Part shown: positions 9,014-19,570 of the stretch, one piece after another
Position numbering within the stretch: the first letter of the stretch is position 1
Layout of the letters: the number at the start of each line of letters is the position of its first letter
Assembly: GCA_963805445.1 (NCBI GenBank)
Contig: CAWDUI010000011.1
Span: forward strand, 268,373-332,372
Reading direction: 5' to 3'
Length of the DNA: 64,000 nucleotides
Source of the DNA: JAENVT01 sp963805445
GTDB taxonomy: Bacteria > Actinomycetota > Acidimicrobiia > Acidimicrobiales > Ilumatobacteraceae
Notes under the pieces: generated by a model
What the model saw: the letters and a program-made list of their open reading frames with translations, nothing else
Database searches by the model: none
What the model was told of the DNA's origin: nothing
Made by a program: the position numbers and the translations under genes

Positions 9014-10071
9014 CCGCCAAACTGCAGGTCGAACTGCGCACCATGGACGGTCCGCTGCTGACCGTCACCGATTTGCACACCCACTTCAAGACCGCTCGCG
9101 GCCTCGTGCGATCGGTCGACGGGGTCAGCTTCACGCTGGATCGCGGTAAGGCACTCGGCATCGTGGGCGAGTCGGGTTCTGGCAAGACCGTCTTGTCGCG
9201 CTCGATCATGGGACTGTTGCCGAAACGCAACACGATCAAGTCGGGCTCGGTGGTCTTCGAAGGCCAGGAACTGATCAACATGTCGCTGCGCCAGCGCCAG
9301 GCCATCTGGGGCAGGGAGATGTCGATGATCTTCCAGGATCCGATGACATCACTCAACCCGGTGATGAAGGTCGGCAAACAGATCGGCGAAGGCCTGCGTC
9401 TGCACCTCGGCATGTCGAAGGCCGATGCCCGGGCGACGGCGTTGAAGCTGTTGCACGACGTGCGCATCCCCAGCCCCGACCGACGCCTCGACCAGTACGC
9501 GTTCGAGCTCAGTGGTGGCATGCGTCAGCGCGTGATGATCGCGCTCGCAATGTCGTGCGGGCCGACGCTGATGTTCGCCGACGAGCCGACGACCGCCCTC
9601 GACGTCACCGTGCAGGCCCAGATCCTCGACCTGCTCGACGAGCAGCGGCGTGAGCGCAACATGTCACTGATCCTGGTGACGCACGATCTCGGCGTGGTCG
9701 CCGGTCGCACCGATGAGATCGCGGTGATGTACGGCGGCAAGTTGGTCGAGATGGCATCGACGTCGGAGCTGTTCGCCAACATGAAGATGCCGTACACCGA
9801 GGCGTTATTGCAGAGCATTCCGAAGCTGGCCGACCCCAGCCACACGCGCCTCAACGTGATCGCCGGCCGGCCACCGGATCTCGTGCATCCGCCCAAGGGT
9901 TGCCGGTTCGCGCCGCGATGCCCGTACGCGCAGCAGCGATGCCGCGAGGAGGAGCCGCCGCTGATCGCGACGGCCGAGGACCCACGACACGTGTATGCGT
10001 GCTGGTACCCCGTCGGCTCCCCGGAGTACCACGCGGCCAAGGAGCGGATCCGGGCCGAGGTGGCCGCTTGA
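9010..10071 (+). CDS. ABC transporter ATP-binding protein, DppD/OppD type
   Basis: 353-residue ATPase from GTG 9010; ATG 9043 is an alternative 11 codons in. Walker A is GESGSGKT, the Q-loop lies in SMIFQDPMTSLNP, the signature is LSGGMRQRV, Walker B is LMFADEPTTALD and the switch His is in LVTHDLGVV. The C-terminal oligopeptide-transporter extension has the conserved cysteines (GCRFAPRCPYAQQRC) that in relatives can hold a 4Fe-4S cluster. It energises the two upstream permeases. Confidence 0.95.
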   Translation: MTAKLQVELRTMDGPLLTVTDLHTHFKTARGLVRSVDGVSFTLDRGKALGIVGESGSGKTVLSRSIMGLLPKRNTIKSGSVVFEGQELINMSLRQRQAIWGREMSMIFQDPMTSLNPVMKVGKQIGEGLRLHLGMSKADARATALKLLHDVRIPSPDRRLDQYAFELSGGMRQRVMIALAMSCGPTLMFADEPTTALDVTVQAQILDLLDEQRRERNMSLILVTHDLGVVAGRTDEIAVMYGGKLVEMASTSELFANMKMPYTEALLQSIPKLADPSHTRLNVIAGRPPDLVHPPKGCRFAPRCPYAQQRCREEEPPLIATAEDPRHVYACWYPVGSPEYHAAKERIRAEVAA

Positions 10072-11114
10072 TGGCTGGTACCGGCAAGGCGCACCTGCGC
10101 GACGACGGCGACGTGCTGTTGCGGGTCGATGATCTCGTGGTCGAGTTCCCCGTCGGCCACACCGGGCTGACGGTCAACGCGGTCAGCGGCATCAGCCTCG
10201 ATGTGCTCCGCGGCGAGACGCTGGGTGTCGTCGGGGAATCCGGCTGCGGCAAGAGCACCACCGGTCGGGCGATCATGCAGCTCCCGCGACCGACCAGTGG
10301 TTCGGTGATGTTCGAGGGTCGTCAGTTGACCGAGATGGGCGGCGACGACATGCGCGAAGCACGAACGCGCATGCAGATGATATTCCAGGACCCCATCTCG
10401 TCGCTGAACCCCCGACGCAAGGTCCGCGACATCGTCATGGAGCCACTGACGATCTGGAAGCGTGGCACCAAGGCCGAGCAGGCTGCCAAGGTCGACGCGT
10501 TGCTGCAAGAGGTCGGCATCGATCCGGTTCGGGCGGCCGAGAGCCAGCCACACCAGTTCTCCGGCGGGCAGTGCCAGCGCATCTCCATTGCCCGCTCGTT
10601 GGTGCTCGACCCGACGCTGATCATCTGCGACGAGCCGGTCAGCGCTCTCGACGTCAGCGTGCAGGCCCAGGTCTTGAACCTGCTCGAGGATCTCAAGGTG
10701 AAGTACGGGCTGACCTTGATCTTCATCGCTCACGATCTGGCCGTAGTGAAGAACATCAGCGACCGCGTCGCGGTGATGTACCTCGGCAAGATCTGTGAGG
10801 TCGCGCCGTCTGACGACCTGTACGGTGCGCCGGCACACCACTACACGCAGGTGCTGCTGAACTCGATTCCCGTCGCCGATCCCACCGTCGCCACGGCACG
10901 GACGGCAATCGAGGGCGAGCCACCGTCGGCGGTACTGCCGCCGCCCGGCTGCCGGTTCCACCCGCGCTGCCCCGCTGCCGACGACACCTGTCGTCTCGAG
11001 GAGCCCAAGCTCCGGGCGATCGGCACGGGGCACTTCGTTGCCTGTCACCATCCGATTCACGGCGACGAGATCGCCGTGGCGGCGGGTCAGGTCAATGCCG
11101 AGGCGCTGTCCTAG
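10071..11114 (+). CDS. ABC transporter ATP-binding protein, DppF/OppF type
   Basis: 347-residue second ATPase of the importer, its ATG sharing one base with the previous stop (TGATG). Walker A is GESGCGKST, the signature is FSGGQCQRI, Walker B is LIICDEPVSALD and the H-loop is FIAHDLAVV. The C-terminal cysteine region is GCRFHPRCPAADDTC. The two ATPases form a heterodimer. The gene runs into the convergent glycosyltransferase gene with a 4-bp overlap of stops. Confidence 0.95.
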   Translation: MAGTGKAHLRDDGDVLLRVDDLVVEFPVGHTGLTVNAVSGISLDVLRGETLGVVGESGCGKSTTGRAIMQLPRPTSGSVMFEGRQLTEMGGDDMREARTRMQMIFQDPISSLNPRRKVRDIVMEPLTIWKRGTKAEQAAKVDALLQEVGIDPVRAAESQPHQFSGGQCQRISIARSLVLDPTLIICDEPVSALDVSVQAQVLNLLEDLKVKYGLTLIFIAHDLAVVKNISDRVAVMYLGKICEVAPSDDLYGAPAHHYTQVLLNSIPVADPTVATARTAIEGEPPSAVLPPPGCRFHPRCPAADDTCRLEEPKLRAIGTGHFVACHHPIHGDEIAVAAGQVNAEALS

Positions 11115-12409
11115 GGCCTAGCCCTAGCGGAGCGGGCGCCGGTCATCCAGTGCTCGATCGCCACAGCAGCGAGGATCACGATCGACGGCTCGGCCGATGA
11201 ACGAATGCGGTGACCGCCGTAGATCACGACGGTCGTGACCATGGCGATCAGCACCGGGATCAGCAGAACGGCCCGGTCGCGGCGGCGAGTCGACAGCGCC
11301 CCGATCGCGGCGATGGGCGCGAGCAACCAGAACGAGGCGATACCGGCCCATGCGGCCAATCGCTCGCGTTCTTCACCCACGTCGCCGCGCACCATTTCTC
11401 GAACGGCGAAGAGGTCGAGTGACCGACCAACACGTTGGGCGACGACGCGCGGGACGCTCGACAGGTGGTGACGGGCGTAGCTGAGCGCCTCGCGTCGTTG
11501 CCGGGCGGCGCGCGTCGACGGGTCCTCGTCGGCATTGTTGCCGGGATCGTTGACCAGGCAGAGCAGCGACCAGCCGCCTTGGGCAGGGCCGTAGTAGGTG
11601 TCGGGGCAATTCGCGCCCAGCAAGGCACCGCCCTCGTTGGTCGTCAAGGCGATGGGCTTGTCGAAGCGCACCAGGTTGAAGATCGTCCACGGCACCAGGA
11701 GGGCGATCGCGACACCCATGGCGGCCAGCACGTGCGTCCAGGGCCGCGCCAGCCCCGCTCGCCTGCCGACGACCCAGAGCACGACAGCTCCCGCCGGCAC
11801 GAACAGCACGACTTCGCTGCGCGCCAGGGTGCCGAGACCAATGGTGACGCCGATCAAGACAGCGGAGCGCATCGTCGGGGTGTCGGCCCACACCAGGATT
11901 GCCCAGAGCGCCAACGCGATCAGCAGGCAACTGACGCTCTCCGACATGATCAGGCCGTCGTTGATCCACAGGTTCGGGTACACGGCTGCGATTGCGGCAG
12001 CGACCAGGCCGACACGGGCTCCGCCGACGCGCCGGCCGACCAACCCGATGATCGCCACGGTTGCAACACCACAGGCGACGGTGACCATTCGCTGGCGATT
12101 GAACGGGTCGCTCCCCCAGCTGACGAAGGACATGAGCGTCGAGGTCAACGGACCATGCTCTGCTCCCGGCTGGTCGACGAACACTTCGCGAAACCACACC
12201 CCATGGGCCAACTGTTGGGCCTGTGCGCTGTAGTAGAGCGAGTCGTTCAACAACAGCCGCGTGTTCCACTTGGTGACCACGAACCGAACGATCCGTAGCA
12301 GTGCCCCGAACGCGACGATCGCGGTCAGGTTCCGGCGGAAGTACCGCCCGCCCTCGGGCTGTCCATCGACGGTCTCCCCCACAGCGGCCGAGGCTACTGT
12401 CACACCCAC
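11111..12409 (-). CDS. GT-C fold glycosyltransferase, GT39/ArnT-like
   Basis: 432-residue polytopic membrane protein from GTG 12409 with about ten hydrophobic segments. The first periplasmic loop has LNDSLYYSAQAQQL, with an acidic residue in the catalytic position of GT-C enzymes, followed by AEHGPLTSTL. A second landmark is AAVYPNLWINDGLIMSES. Members use polyprenyl-phosphate sugars on the outer face of the membrane. It is a clear paralogue of the middle part of the fusion protein at 24,866-28,952, sharing the AAVYPNLW motif, an extracytoplasmic Cys-containing loop (GANCPDTYYGP versus YANCATVYNGP) and similar spacing. Substrate unknown. Confidence 0.8.
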   Translation of the reverse strand: MGVTVASAAVGETVDGQPEGGRYFRRNLTAIVAFGALLRIVRFVVTKWNTRLLLNDSLYYSAQAQQLAHGVWFREVFVDQPGAEHGPLTSTLMSFVSWGSDPFNRQRMVTVACGVATVAIIGLVGRRVGGARVGLVAAAIAAVYPNLWINDGLIMSESVSCLLIALALWAILVWADTPTMRSAVLIGVTIGLGTLARSEVVLFVPAGAVVLWVVGRRAGLARPWTHVLAAMGVAIALLVPWTIFNLVRFDKPIALTTNEGGALLGANCPDTYYGPAQGGWSLLCLVNDPGNNADEDPSTRAARQRREALSYARHHLSSVPRVVAQRVGRSLDLFAVREMVRGDVGEERERLAAWAGIASFWLLAPIAAIGALSTRRRDRAVLLIPVLIAMVTTVVIYGGHRIRSSAEPSIVILAAVAIEHWMTGARSARARP

Positions 12410-12413
12410 TTGC

Positions 12414-12419
12414 TACCGT
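12414..12419 (+). promoter_or_regulatory. -10 box of the DNA glycosylase gene (leaderless)
   Basis: TACCGT ends six bases before GTG 12426 in the 16-bp divergent gap; no Shine-Dalgarno is visible. Confidence 0.35.
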
Positions 12420-12425
12420 CGCCTC

Positions 12426-13337
12426 GTGGCCAGAGGTGTCAGCACAGCCGGGCGGCGCAGCCCCGTAGCGGCGTGCCTCTCGGCGTACCGATTCGGGTCG
12501 GGCGACCCCACGACACGGCTGCTGCATGGTGAGTTCTGGAGGGCGTCGTACACGCCGAACGGAACCGCGACCCTGCACATCACCTGGCGCGGCGATTCCG
12601 TGGATGCCGAGGCGTGGGGCGATGGTCGGGAATGGATGCTGAGTCGAGTGGCCGCGATGACCGGTGGGCACGACCCCGGGCACCGTTTCGATGAGGCCCA
12701 TCCAACGGTGCTGCGCGCCCAGCGGAACCATCCCGACGTGTGCTTCGGCGCCAGTCACATGCTGTATCACGAGCTCGTGCCGACCGTGATCGGCCAGCGG
12801 ATCACCGGTGGAGAAGCAATCCGCCAGTGGCATCGGTTGTGCCGCCACCTGGGCGAACCAGCGCCCGGCCCGGTTGCCGAACGAGCGCCGGGTCTGACCC
12901 TGCCGCCATCGCCCGCCGCACTGGCCGGGCGCCCGGCGTGGTGGTTTCACCCGCTCGGCATCGAGGCCAAGCGCGCCGAGGCCCTGCGTGCGATCGCCAA
13001 ACATGCCGGGAAGCTGTGGCAGTGGGCGGAACTGCCCACGGGCGAGTTGTCTGCCAAGTTGGCACTGCTGCACGGCGTCGGGCAATGGACGATCGGGTCG
13101 GTTCTGTCTTCGGCCATCGGCGACCCCGACGCCGTTGCGGTCGGCGACTTCCATCTCAAGAATCTGGTGTCATTTGCGCTGGCCGGTGAGGCGCGGGGCA
13201 CCGACGATCGCATGCTCGAACTCCTGGCCCCGTATGCGGGCCAACGTGGGCGGGTCGTGCGATTGCTGCAGCTCGACGGCCACCGGCCGCCCGCGTTCGG
13301 GCCTCGCCAGCGAATCTTGCCCATGGCGCGGTGGTGA
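12426..13337 (+). CDS. DNA-3-methyladenine glycosylase II family protein (AlkA-like)
   Basis: 303-residue HhH-GPD superfamily base-excision repair protein. The helix-hairpin-helix is LLHGVGQWTIGSVL near residue 215, followed by the catalytic Asp in VAVGDFHLKN. N-terminal to this lies the region LVPTVIGQRITGGEA, which corresponds to the family's DNA-binding helices. Such enzymes excise alkylated bases from DNA. GTG 12426 is chosen because it follows the TACCGT box closely and no alternative start fits better. It lies between glycan genes but has no obvious functional link to them. Confidence 0.85.
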   Translation: MARGVSTAGRRSPVAACLSAYRFGSGDPTTRLLHGEFWRASYTPNGTATLHITWRGDSVDAEAWGDGREWMLSRVAAMTGGHDPGHRFDEAHPTVLRAQRNHPDVCFGASHMLYHELVPTVIGQRITGGEAIRQWHRLCRHLGEPAPGPVAERAPGLTLPPSPAALAGRPAWWFHPLGIEAKRAEALRAIAKHAGKLWQWAELPTGELSAKLALLHGVGQWTIGSVLSSAIGDPDAVAVGDFHLKNLVSFALAGEARGTDDRMLELLAPYAGQRGRVVRLLQLDGHRPPAFGPRQRILPMARW

Positions 13338-13394
13338 ACGGTCGCCTCTGTTAGCTTCTCGTCCGGCCCTCCCAGGCCCGTCGACCACCACCAG

Positions 13395-14633
13395 ATGACA
13401 GAGACCCTCGGACCACAGCACGCTGCCGTTGACGACGCGTCGACCGCATGGCGTCGCATCTTGGGCAAGGCCGGGCTCGTCTACATCTACTCACGGCTGT
13501 GCGTACTCGCCGGTGCCGCGATCGTTGCGGCCGAGCTCCGCAAGGACGTCGACCAGGTCAAGGGGATCCCCAACGTTCCGTTCGCCGATCCGAGCCTGAT
13601 CGGGCGGCCAACACCGAAGTCGGCCCTCGGGCCGATGCTCGACGTGCTGTCGTCGTGGGACGGAATCTGGTACCTGCGGATCGTCCGCAACGGCTACCCG
13701 CGGCATGTTGAACCGCACGTCACGTACTTCGCGGCCGATGCCCGCGCCGCGTTCTTCCCGGCCTACCCGATGCTCGTTCGCCTGGTCGACAAGGTGTTGC
13801 CCGCCGGTGACACGGCGGCCGCTCTGGCCACCAACTTCGTGCTGGGCGCGATCGCCATCTTCTTGTTGGGCGTGATCGCCCGGCAGCTGTACGGCGACCA
13901 GATCGCCGCCAAGACGATGGTCCTGGCGGCGATGTTCCCCGGCAGCTTCGTGCTGTCGTTCGCGTACACCGAAGCGCTCTTGTTGGTCTTCGCAATGGGA
14001 TGCTTGTGGTGTCTGCTCAATGAACGCTGGTTGGCAGCCGGTGTGCTCGCCGCACTCGGCACCGCGACCAGACCGAACGGGTTGGCGCTCGTGCTGGCCT
14101 GTGCCGTGGCATCCGGTCTGGCGATCCGCCACGATCGAACATGGCGATCACTCGTTGCGCCAGTGCTGGCACCTCTGGGCTTCGTCGGCTTTCAGCTGTG
14201 GCTCGGTTATCACACGGGCGAGGCGGGGGTGTGGTTTCGCGTCCAGACCGAGGCGTGGGGCGAGGGTGCCAGCTACGGCCTGACGGCGATTCGCAAATCG
14301 TTCGATGCATTCGCTCGACCGCTGACGTCACCGACCAACATCATCACGGCCGCCTCGGTGATCGCCATGTTGTTGATGATCTATTTCGTCAAGCGCAAGC
14401 CGCTCCCGCCACCCATGCTGGCCTACTGCATCGGAATCCTGGCATTGATGCTGCTGCCCAACACGGTCACGGCCCGGCCCCGCTTCTTGTACACCGCGTT
14501 CCCCCTGTTGATCTCTGCCGGGGCGTTCTTGCACTCGGTGCGCCGCGACTGGTGGCCGTACGTGATCGGTGCATGTAGTGCCGGACTGGTCACCCTCACT
14601 GCGTTGTACGGCGTCTTCGGGGCGATTCCGTGA
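13395..14633 (+). CDS. PIG-V-type mannosyltransferase-like GT-C protein
   Basis: 412-residue integral membrane protein with about nine hydrophobic segments. The catalytic-loop pattern WDGIWYLRIVRNGY near residue 90, then AAFFPAYPMLVRL, is characteristic of the PIG-V family, which transfers mannose from a polyprenyl-phosphate donor. GTATRPNGLAL near residue 220 is a second family motif. The start overlaps nothing upstream. The downstream AftD-like gene begins in a GTGA overlap, indicating an operon with it. The sugar and acceptor in this organism are unknown. Confidence 0.85.
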   Translation: MTETLGPQHAAVDDASTAWRRILGKAGLVYIYSRLCVLAGAAIVAAELRKDVDQVKGIPNVPFADPSLIGRPTPKSALGPMLDVLSSWDGIWYLRIVRNGYPRHVEPHVTYFAADARAAFFPAYPMLVRLVDKVLPAGDTAAALATNFVLGAIAIFLLGVIARQLYGDQIAAKTMVLAAMFPGSFVLSFAYTEALLLVFAMGCLWCLLNERWLAAGVLAALGTATRPNGLALVLACAVASGLAIRHDRTWRSLVAPVLAPLGFVGFQLWLGYHTGEAGVWFRVQTEAWGEGASYGLTAIRKSFDAFARPLTSPTNIITAASVIAMLLMIYFVKRKPLPPPMLAYCIGILALMLLPNTVTARPRFLYTAFPLLISAGAFLHSVRRDWWPYVIGACSAGLVTLTALYGVFGAIP

Positions 14634-17600
14634 CGTGGCGCCGCCACGTGTCGGGCCAACGGCTCGGCGTGTCGGCGCTGGCGCTGATCGCCTATCTCCC
14701 CGCGTTGCTCGCCGCTCCGGGACGCATGCCGAGTGACACCAAGCTGTACCTGTACCTGGATCCGGGGCGGCTGATCTCCGACGCCCCCTACACGTGGGAC
14801 AACCGCCAGTTCGCCGGCTGGGTGCCGCATCAAACGGTCACCTACCTGTGGCCATCAGGACCGTGGTACTGGTTGTTCGAACAGCTGCCGCGTGCCCGAC
14901 TGGGTCGCTCAGCGACTGTGGATCGCCACGCTGTTGTTCGCCGGTGGACTCGGAGTTCGCTGGGCTGCCCGCCACCTCGGCCTGGCGGGCGCCGGTGCCA
15001 TCACGGCGGCCTTCGTCTACCAACTGTCGCCGTACATCCTGCCGTACCTGTCGCGCACCTCGTTGATGTTGCTTCCGTGGGCATCGGTCGGCTGGCTGGT
15101 GGGATTGACGGTGCGGTCCGCGACACGAACGAGGTGGCGTGACCCAGCCATCTTCGCGTTGGTGATCTTCACCGTCGGGTCGCCCAACGCGACCGCGCTG
15201 GCGATGATCGCGCCGGCCCCGGTGTTGTGGCTGATCCACGCGGCGTGGCAGCGTTCGATCCCCTGGCGACGGGCCGTCGCCGCGGCGTTGCGCATCGGCG
15301 GCTTGAGCCTGGCGGTGTCGTTGTGGTGGATCGCCATGCTGGCCGTGCAGAGCCGCCACGGCGCAGACGTGCTGTCGTACTCGGAGACGTTGGAAGCCGT
15401 GTCGTTCACCTCGGTGAGCACCGAGACGTTGCGTGGGCTGGGCTACTGGTTGTTCTACATCCGCGATCCGACAGGATTCGCGACCACCGCTTCGGCCGAC
15501 TATCTGGAATCCGGACGGATCATCGCCATCGGCTTCCTCCTCGTGATCTGTTGCGTGGCAGGCATCGCGCTCACTCGATGGAGCCAGCGCCGGTACGCGG
15601 CGATGCTCGTGCTCGTCGGCATCGTGCTGGCGGTCGGGGTGCACCCGATCGCCAACCCCTCCCCGTTGATGTCGGGGCTGGCCACCTCATCGCGCTCGAC
15701 GCTGACGTTGGCCGTCCGCAGCAGCACGCGGGCGCTGCCGTTGAGCAACCTCGGCCTCGCCCTGGGGGCGGGAGCGTTGGCCACGGCAGCATCCACTCTG
15801 ATCGCCCGCCGCCGTCCACGCCTTCGCCTGCTGGCACCCTCGATCGTGATCTGGTTGGCGGTCCTCAACCTGCCTGCACTGTTCGACGGCGGCTTCGTCG
15901 ATCCGGCGCTGGAGCGTGACCAGAACCCGCCGGCCGCATGGCAGCAGGCTGCGGCCGCGCTCGACGACGGATCGCTGGAACACCGCGTGATGCAGCTGCC
16001 CGGGGCCGAGTTCGGTGCCTTTCGCTGGGGCTACACGGTCGACCCGCCCTTGCCCGGGTTGACTGCCAAGCCGCTGATCACACGCGACCTCCTGCCACTG
16101 GGATCGCCTGGCGCGATGGACCTGCTGTACGCGCTCGACGACCGTGCTCAGGCCAACACGTTGGACCCGGCCTCGATCGCCCCGGTTGCCCGGTTCCTGG
16201 GCGCCGACACCATCTGGGTCAGCAACGACATGGCGTTCGAGCGCTTCCGCACTCCGAGGCCAGAGTTGACCGACGCCATCTTCGCGGCTCAGCCCACAGG
16301 CCTCGCCGCGCCCACGACGTTCGGCACCCCGATACCGAACGTGCCGGCGTTGCCGATGCTCGACGAGACGGCGTTGGCCAACTCGGCGATCGGCGAGCCC
16401 CTCCCCCCAGTGGAACTGGTTGCGGTCAACGAGCCCGTCGCCATGGTGCGCGCCGCGAAGCGGTTGATCGTGCTGGCGGGCAGTGGCGATGGGATCGTCG
16501 ATGCCTCGGCGGCGGGCCTGTTGCACGGTGACGAAGCGGTGCTCTACGCAGCCGATCTCGGCCCCACCGACCGCGTCGGCGACGCCGATCTGGTGATCGT
16601 GACCGACTCGAACCGTGATCGTGCACACCAATGGCGTGGAACACAGGACGTCGTTGGCTTCACCGAGACCGGCGGGCCGGCAACCGACGTGTTGCAGCGG
16701 GACACTGCGGATCAGCGCCTGCCGGTCTTCGCCGATCAGTCGGCCATACACCAGACGACGGCGACGATCGACGGCCTCGACGTTCGCGCCACGGGCTACG
16801 GCGAGCCGTTCGCCTACCGGCCGGAGGACCGGCCGGCAATGGCTGTCGACGGCGACCCGAGCACCGCATGGCTCGTGGCCGACCGCTTCGACCCGATCGG
16901 GCAGAGCATCGAGGTGTCCGGCGACCTCTCCGGATTGTCGCTACTGCAATCACAACAGTCCGGGGCATCGCGCATGATCTCGTCGGTGCGGCTCGACTTC
17001 GACCACCTCGACGTCGATCGTCGATCTCGGCGAGGACTCGTTGCACGGCGAGTGGCCAGGCGATCGAGGTTCCGCCCGGGTCGAAGTCGGTACGAATCAC
17101 GATCGTGGCCGTCGCCGAGAGGCCTGGCGCAACCGATCCCGGCGCGTCTGCTGTCGGGTTCGCCGAGCTCGGGCTCGGTCGTCACGTCGAGACCGTCCGC
17201 TTGCCCGACGATGTTCGCGAGGTGGCCCCTTCCACTCCGATGGCCATCGTGCTGACGCGGTTGCGAACCGATCCACTGAACCGCTGGCGCAGCGATCCCG
17301 AACCTCGGATGATCCGCCGGTTCGATCTCGGCGACGGCCGCCCGTTCGCCGCCCAGTTCGTGCTTCGCCGTGATGCTCGGGCGTCCGACGACGTGCTGAA
17401 CCGCCTGGCGGGCGTCGACATGGCCACCTCGAACCGGCGGTTGGAGGGCGACCCGAACTCAACCGCCGCGCACGCCTTCGACGGGGACCCCGACACGGCG
17501 TGGACCTCCCCGTTCTCCGACATCGTCGGGTCGACCTTGACCGCCGCGCTCGGTGCCCTCGGAGTCGACGACATCGCTTGACGCTCATGCAGCCGGTGGA

Positions 17601-18799
17601 TTCGTTGCACAGCACCATCACCCGCGTCACGGTCACGATCGGCGGCACGTCGGCGACACTCGATGTGCCGCCTCCGGATCCCGCCGGGCGGAGCACGATC
17701 GAGTTCCCGGCGATGACCGGATCGTCGCTGTCGTTGACGATCGACGCCATCGCTCCACTCACGACCGTCGATCGCCGCTACGCGGAGACCACGGTGCTGC
17801 CGGTGGCCATCCGCGAGGTGGCCGCGGTCTCGATCGCCAGCGCCGGCGCTATTCGCCCCGGCGCCGGAGTGCAGGAGTGATCTGGTCGAGATCGACGGGA
17901 AGGCGATCCCGGTTCACGTGCCGGCGGACTCGATCACGCGGCTGCTCGAGGGTGAGAGCGTGACCGCGGCTCCGTGTGACCCGGCACAGATCGAACTCGG
18001 CGCCGGCACCCACACGTTGACCAGCGCGACCGGCGGCGACCACGGGGATCGACGTCGACCAGGTCGTGTTGCGCAGTGGCACCGCACCGGCGGAACCCGC
18101 GCCGCCGACCGTCACCGTGCAGCGCAGTCGCACCACCCGAACGGCCACTGTCACCGATTGCCCACGGCGGCTGCTGGCTGATCCTCGGTGAGGGATACAA
18201 CGACGGCTGGCACGCAGAGGTGGCAGGAAAGAGCCTCGGAGCGCCACGGCAGATCTCGGGCGGGTTCAACGGTTGGCGGTTGCCGGGCTCGACCTCACCC
18301 GTCACGGTGACCATGACATGGACCCCACAGCGCACCATGTGGCTGGGCATGGGGTTGGCAGCGCTGGCCGTCGTTGGCTGCGCGATCCTGATCTGGCGCG
18401 ACAAGACGGGTGACGCCAAGCGCGCCCTCGACGCGCCGACGCCCCAATGGCCGCCCGAGATCATCGACCGTCGTCGGGCGACTCGTCACTGCCGCGGCCC
18501 TCGTGGTGCTCGCCGGCCTGACGATCTCGCCCGCGTACGGGTTGCTGGCGGGCATCGTGGGGCTGGCCGTGGTGTGGTTGAAGCGACCCCTGGTGGCGGG
18601 TGCGGCGTCGCTGGCGCTCGTCGGCGGCCTGGCTGTGCTGATCGTGCGCCGCCAGCTCCGCTATCGGCTCGTCGCCAACCCCTCATGGCCAGCGGCCTTC
18701 GACGACCTGCATCGGCTGGGGCTGCTGGTGGTGGTGCTGCTCTTCGCCTCGACCATCGCCGATGATTGCCCTGCAGGTCAGGCCGAGGAAGTATCGTGA
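14630..18799 (+). CDS. aftD: AftD-type alpha-(1->3)-arabinofuranosyltransferase (about seven frame breaks)
   Basis: About 1,390 residues once frames are joined, close to mycobacterial AftD (about 1,400). The N-terminal GT-C domain reads PSDTKLYLYLDPGRL, then WPSGPWYWLFEQLP, a frame break near 14,890, and VPDWVAQRLW, which is the DUF3367/AftD signature order. Membrane helices continue to about 15,860. The extracytoplasmic part has two discoidin-like carbohydrate-binding repeats marked by AVDGDPSTAWLV and AFDGDPDTAWTS. A third lectin-like piece ends in GEGYNDGWHAEV, and a C-terminal membrane segment follows. Breaks lie near 14,890, 17,020, 17,580, 17,875, 18,045, 18,165 and 18,470. All joined pieces belong to one family in the right order, so I favour sequence errors. 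The family adds arabinofuranose from decaprenyl-phospho-arabinose to cell-wall arabinan. Confidence 0.8.
18792..18797 (+). promoter_or_regulatory. -10 box of the GT2 gene inside the aftD 3' end (leaderless)
   Basis: TATCGT ends eight bases before ATG 18,806 and lies within the last codons of the upstream gene. It suggests that the GT2 gene can be transcribed on its own. Confidence 0.35.
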
Positions 18800-18805
18800 A
18801 CCCTC

Positions 18806-19528
18806 ATGCCACACGACCCGCGACCGTGCTTGTCGGTGGTCGTGCCGTGCTACAACGAGCAGGGCACGATCTTGACACTGCTGAAGCACGTGGCCGAGTC
18901 GCCGTGGGTTCGGGAGATCATCGTGGTCGACGACGGTTCCACCGATGAGAGTCGTCAGATCCTCACCAGTGTCGACGACCCAATCGTTCGTGTCGTGCTC
19001 CACGAGCGCAACCGGGGCAAAGGTGCGGCGCTGCGGACCGGGTTTGGCGAGGCGACGTCTGATTTCGTGATCGTGCAGGACGCCGACCTCGAGTACGACC
19101 CGAACGAGTTCGGCGATCTGCTGCCCCCGATCCTCGACGACAAGGCCGATGTCGTCTTCGGGTCTCGGTTCCTCTCCGGGCGACCCCACCGCGTGCTGTA
19201 CTTCTGGCACTCCATGGGCAACCGGCTGCTGACGCTCGTCTCCAACATGTTCACCGGGCTCAACCTCTCCGACATGGAGACTTGCTACAAGCTGTTCCGT
19301 CGCGAGGTCCTCGAATCGATCACGATCGAAGAGGACCGTTTCGGATTCGAGCCGGAGATCACCGCCAAGGTTGCCAAGGGCGGCTGGCGGATCTACGAGG
19401 TCGGCATCTCGTACAGCGGGCGCACCTACGCCGATGGCAAGAAGATCGGGCGTCGCGACGCTGCTCGCGCGCTCTACTGCATCGTGCGCTACTCGAGGGT
19501 CGGCGACCGCTTTCGTCGCCGTGGCTGA
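18806..19528 (+). CDS. GT2 family glycosyltransferase, polyprenyl-phosphate sugar synthase-like
   Basis: 240-residue GT-A fold enzyme without membrane helices. The nucleotide-sugar motif LSVVVPCYNEQGTI opens the protein. DDGS follows at residue 38, the metal-binding DAD at residue 93 (IVQDADLEYDP) and CYKLFRREVL near residue 160. The C-terminus ISYSGRTYADGKKIGRRD is typical of dolichyl-phosphate glucose/mannose synthase relatives. It probably loads a hexose onto a polyprenyl phosphate for the neighbouring GT-C enzymes. The sugar is not determined. Confidence 0.85.
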   Translation: MPHDPRPCLSVVVPCYNEQGTILTLLKHVAESPWVREIIVVDDGSTDESRQILTSVDDPIVRVVLHERNRGKGAALRTGFGEATSDFVIVQDADLEYDPNEFGDLLPPILDDKADVVFGSRFLSGRPHRVLYFWHSMGNRLLTLVSNMFTGLNLSDMETCYKLFRREVLESITIEEDRFGFEPEITAKVAKGGWRIYEVGISYSGRTYADGKKIGRRDAARALYCIVRYSRVGDRFRRRG

Positions 19529-19570
19529 TGTTCCGTCGTCGCTCGGTCCCGCGTACACCGGCGTCGTCGG

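Noticed and set aside
14630..18799. aftD as a decayed pseudogene
   Set aside because: Seven breaks would suggest decay, but all domains remain in order with intact motifs and essential genes nearby show the same type of break.
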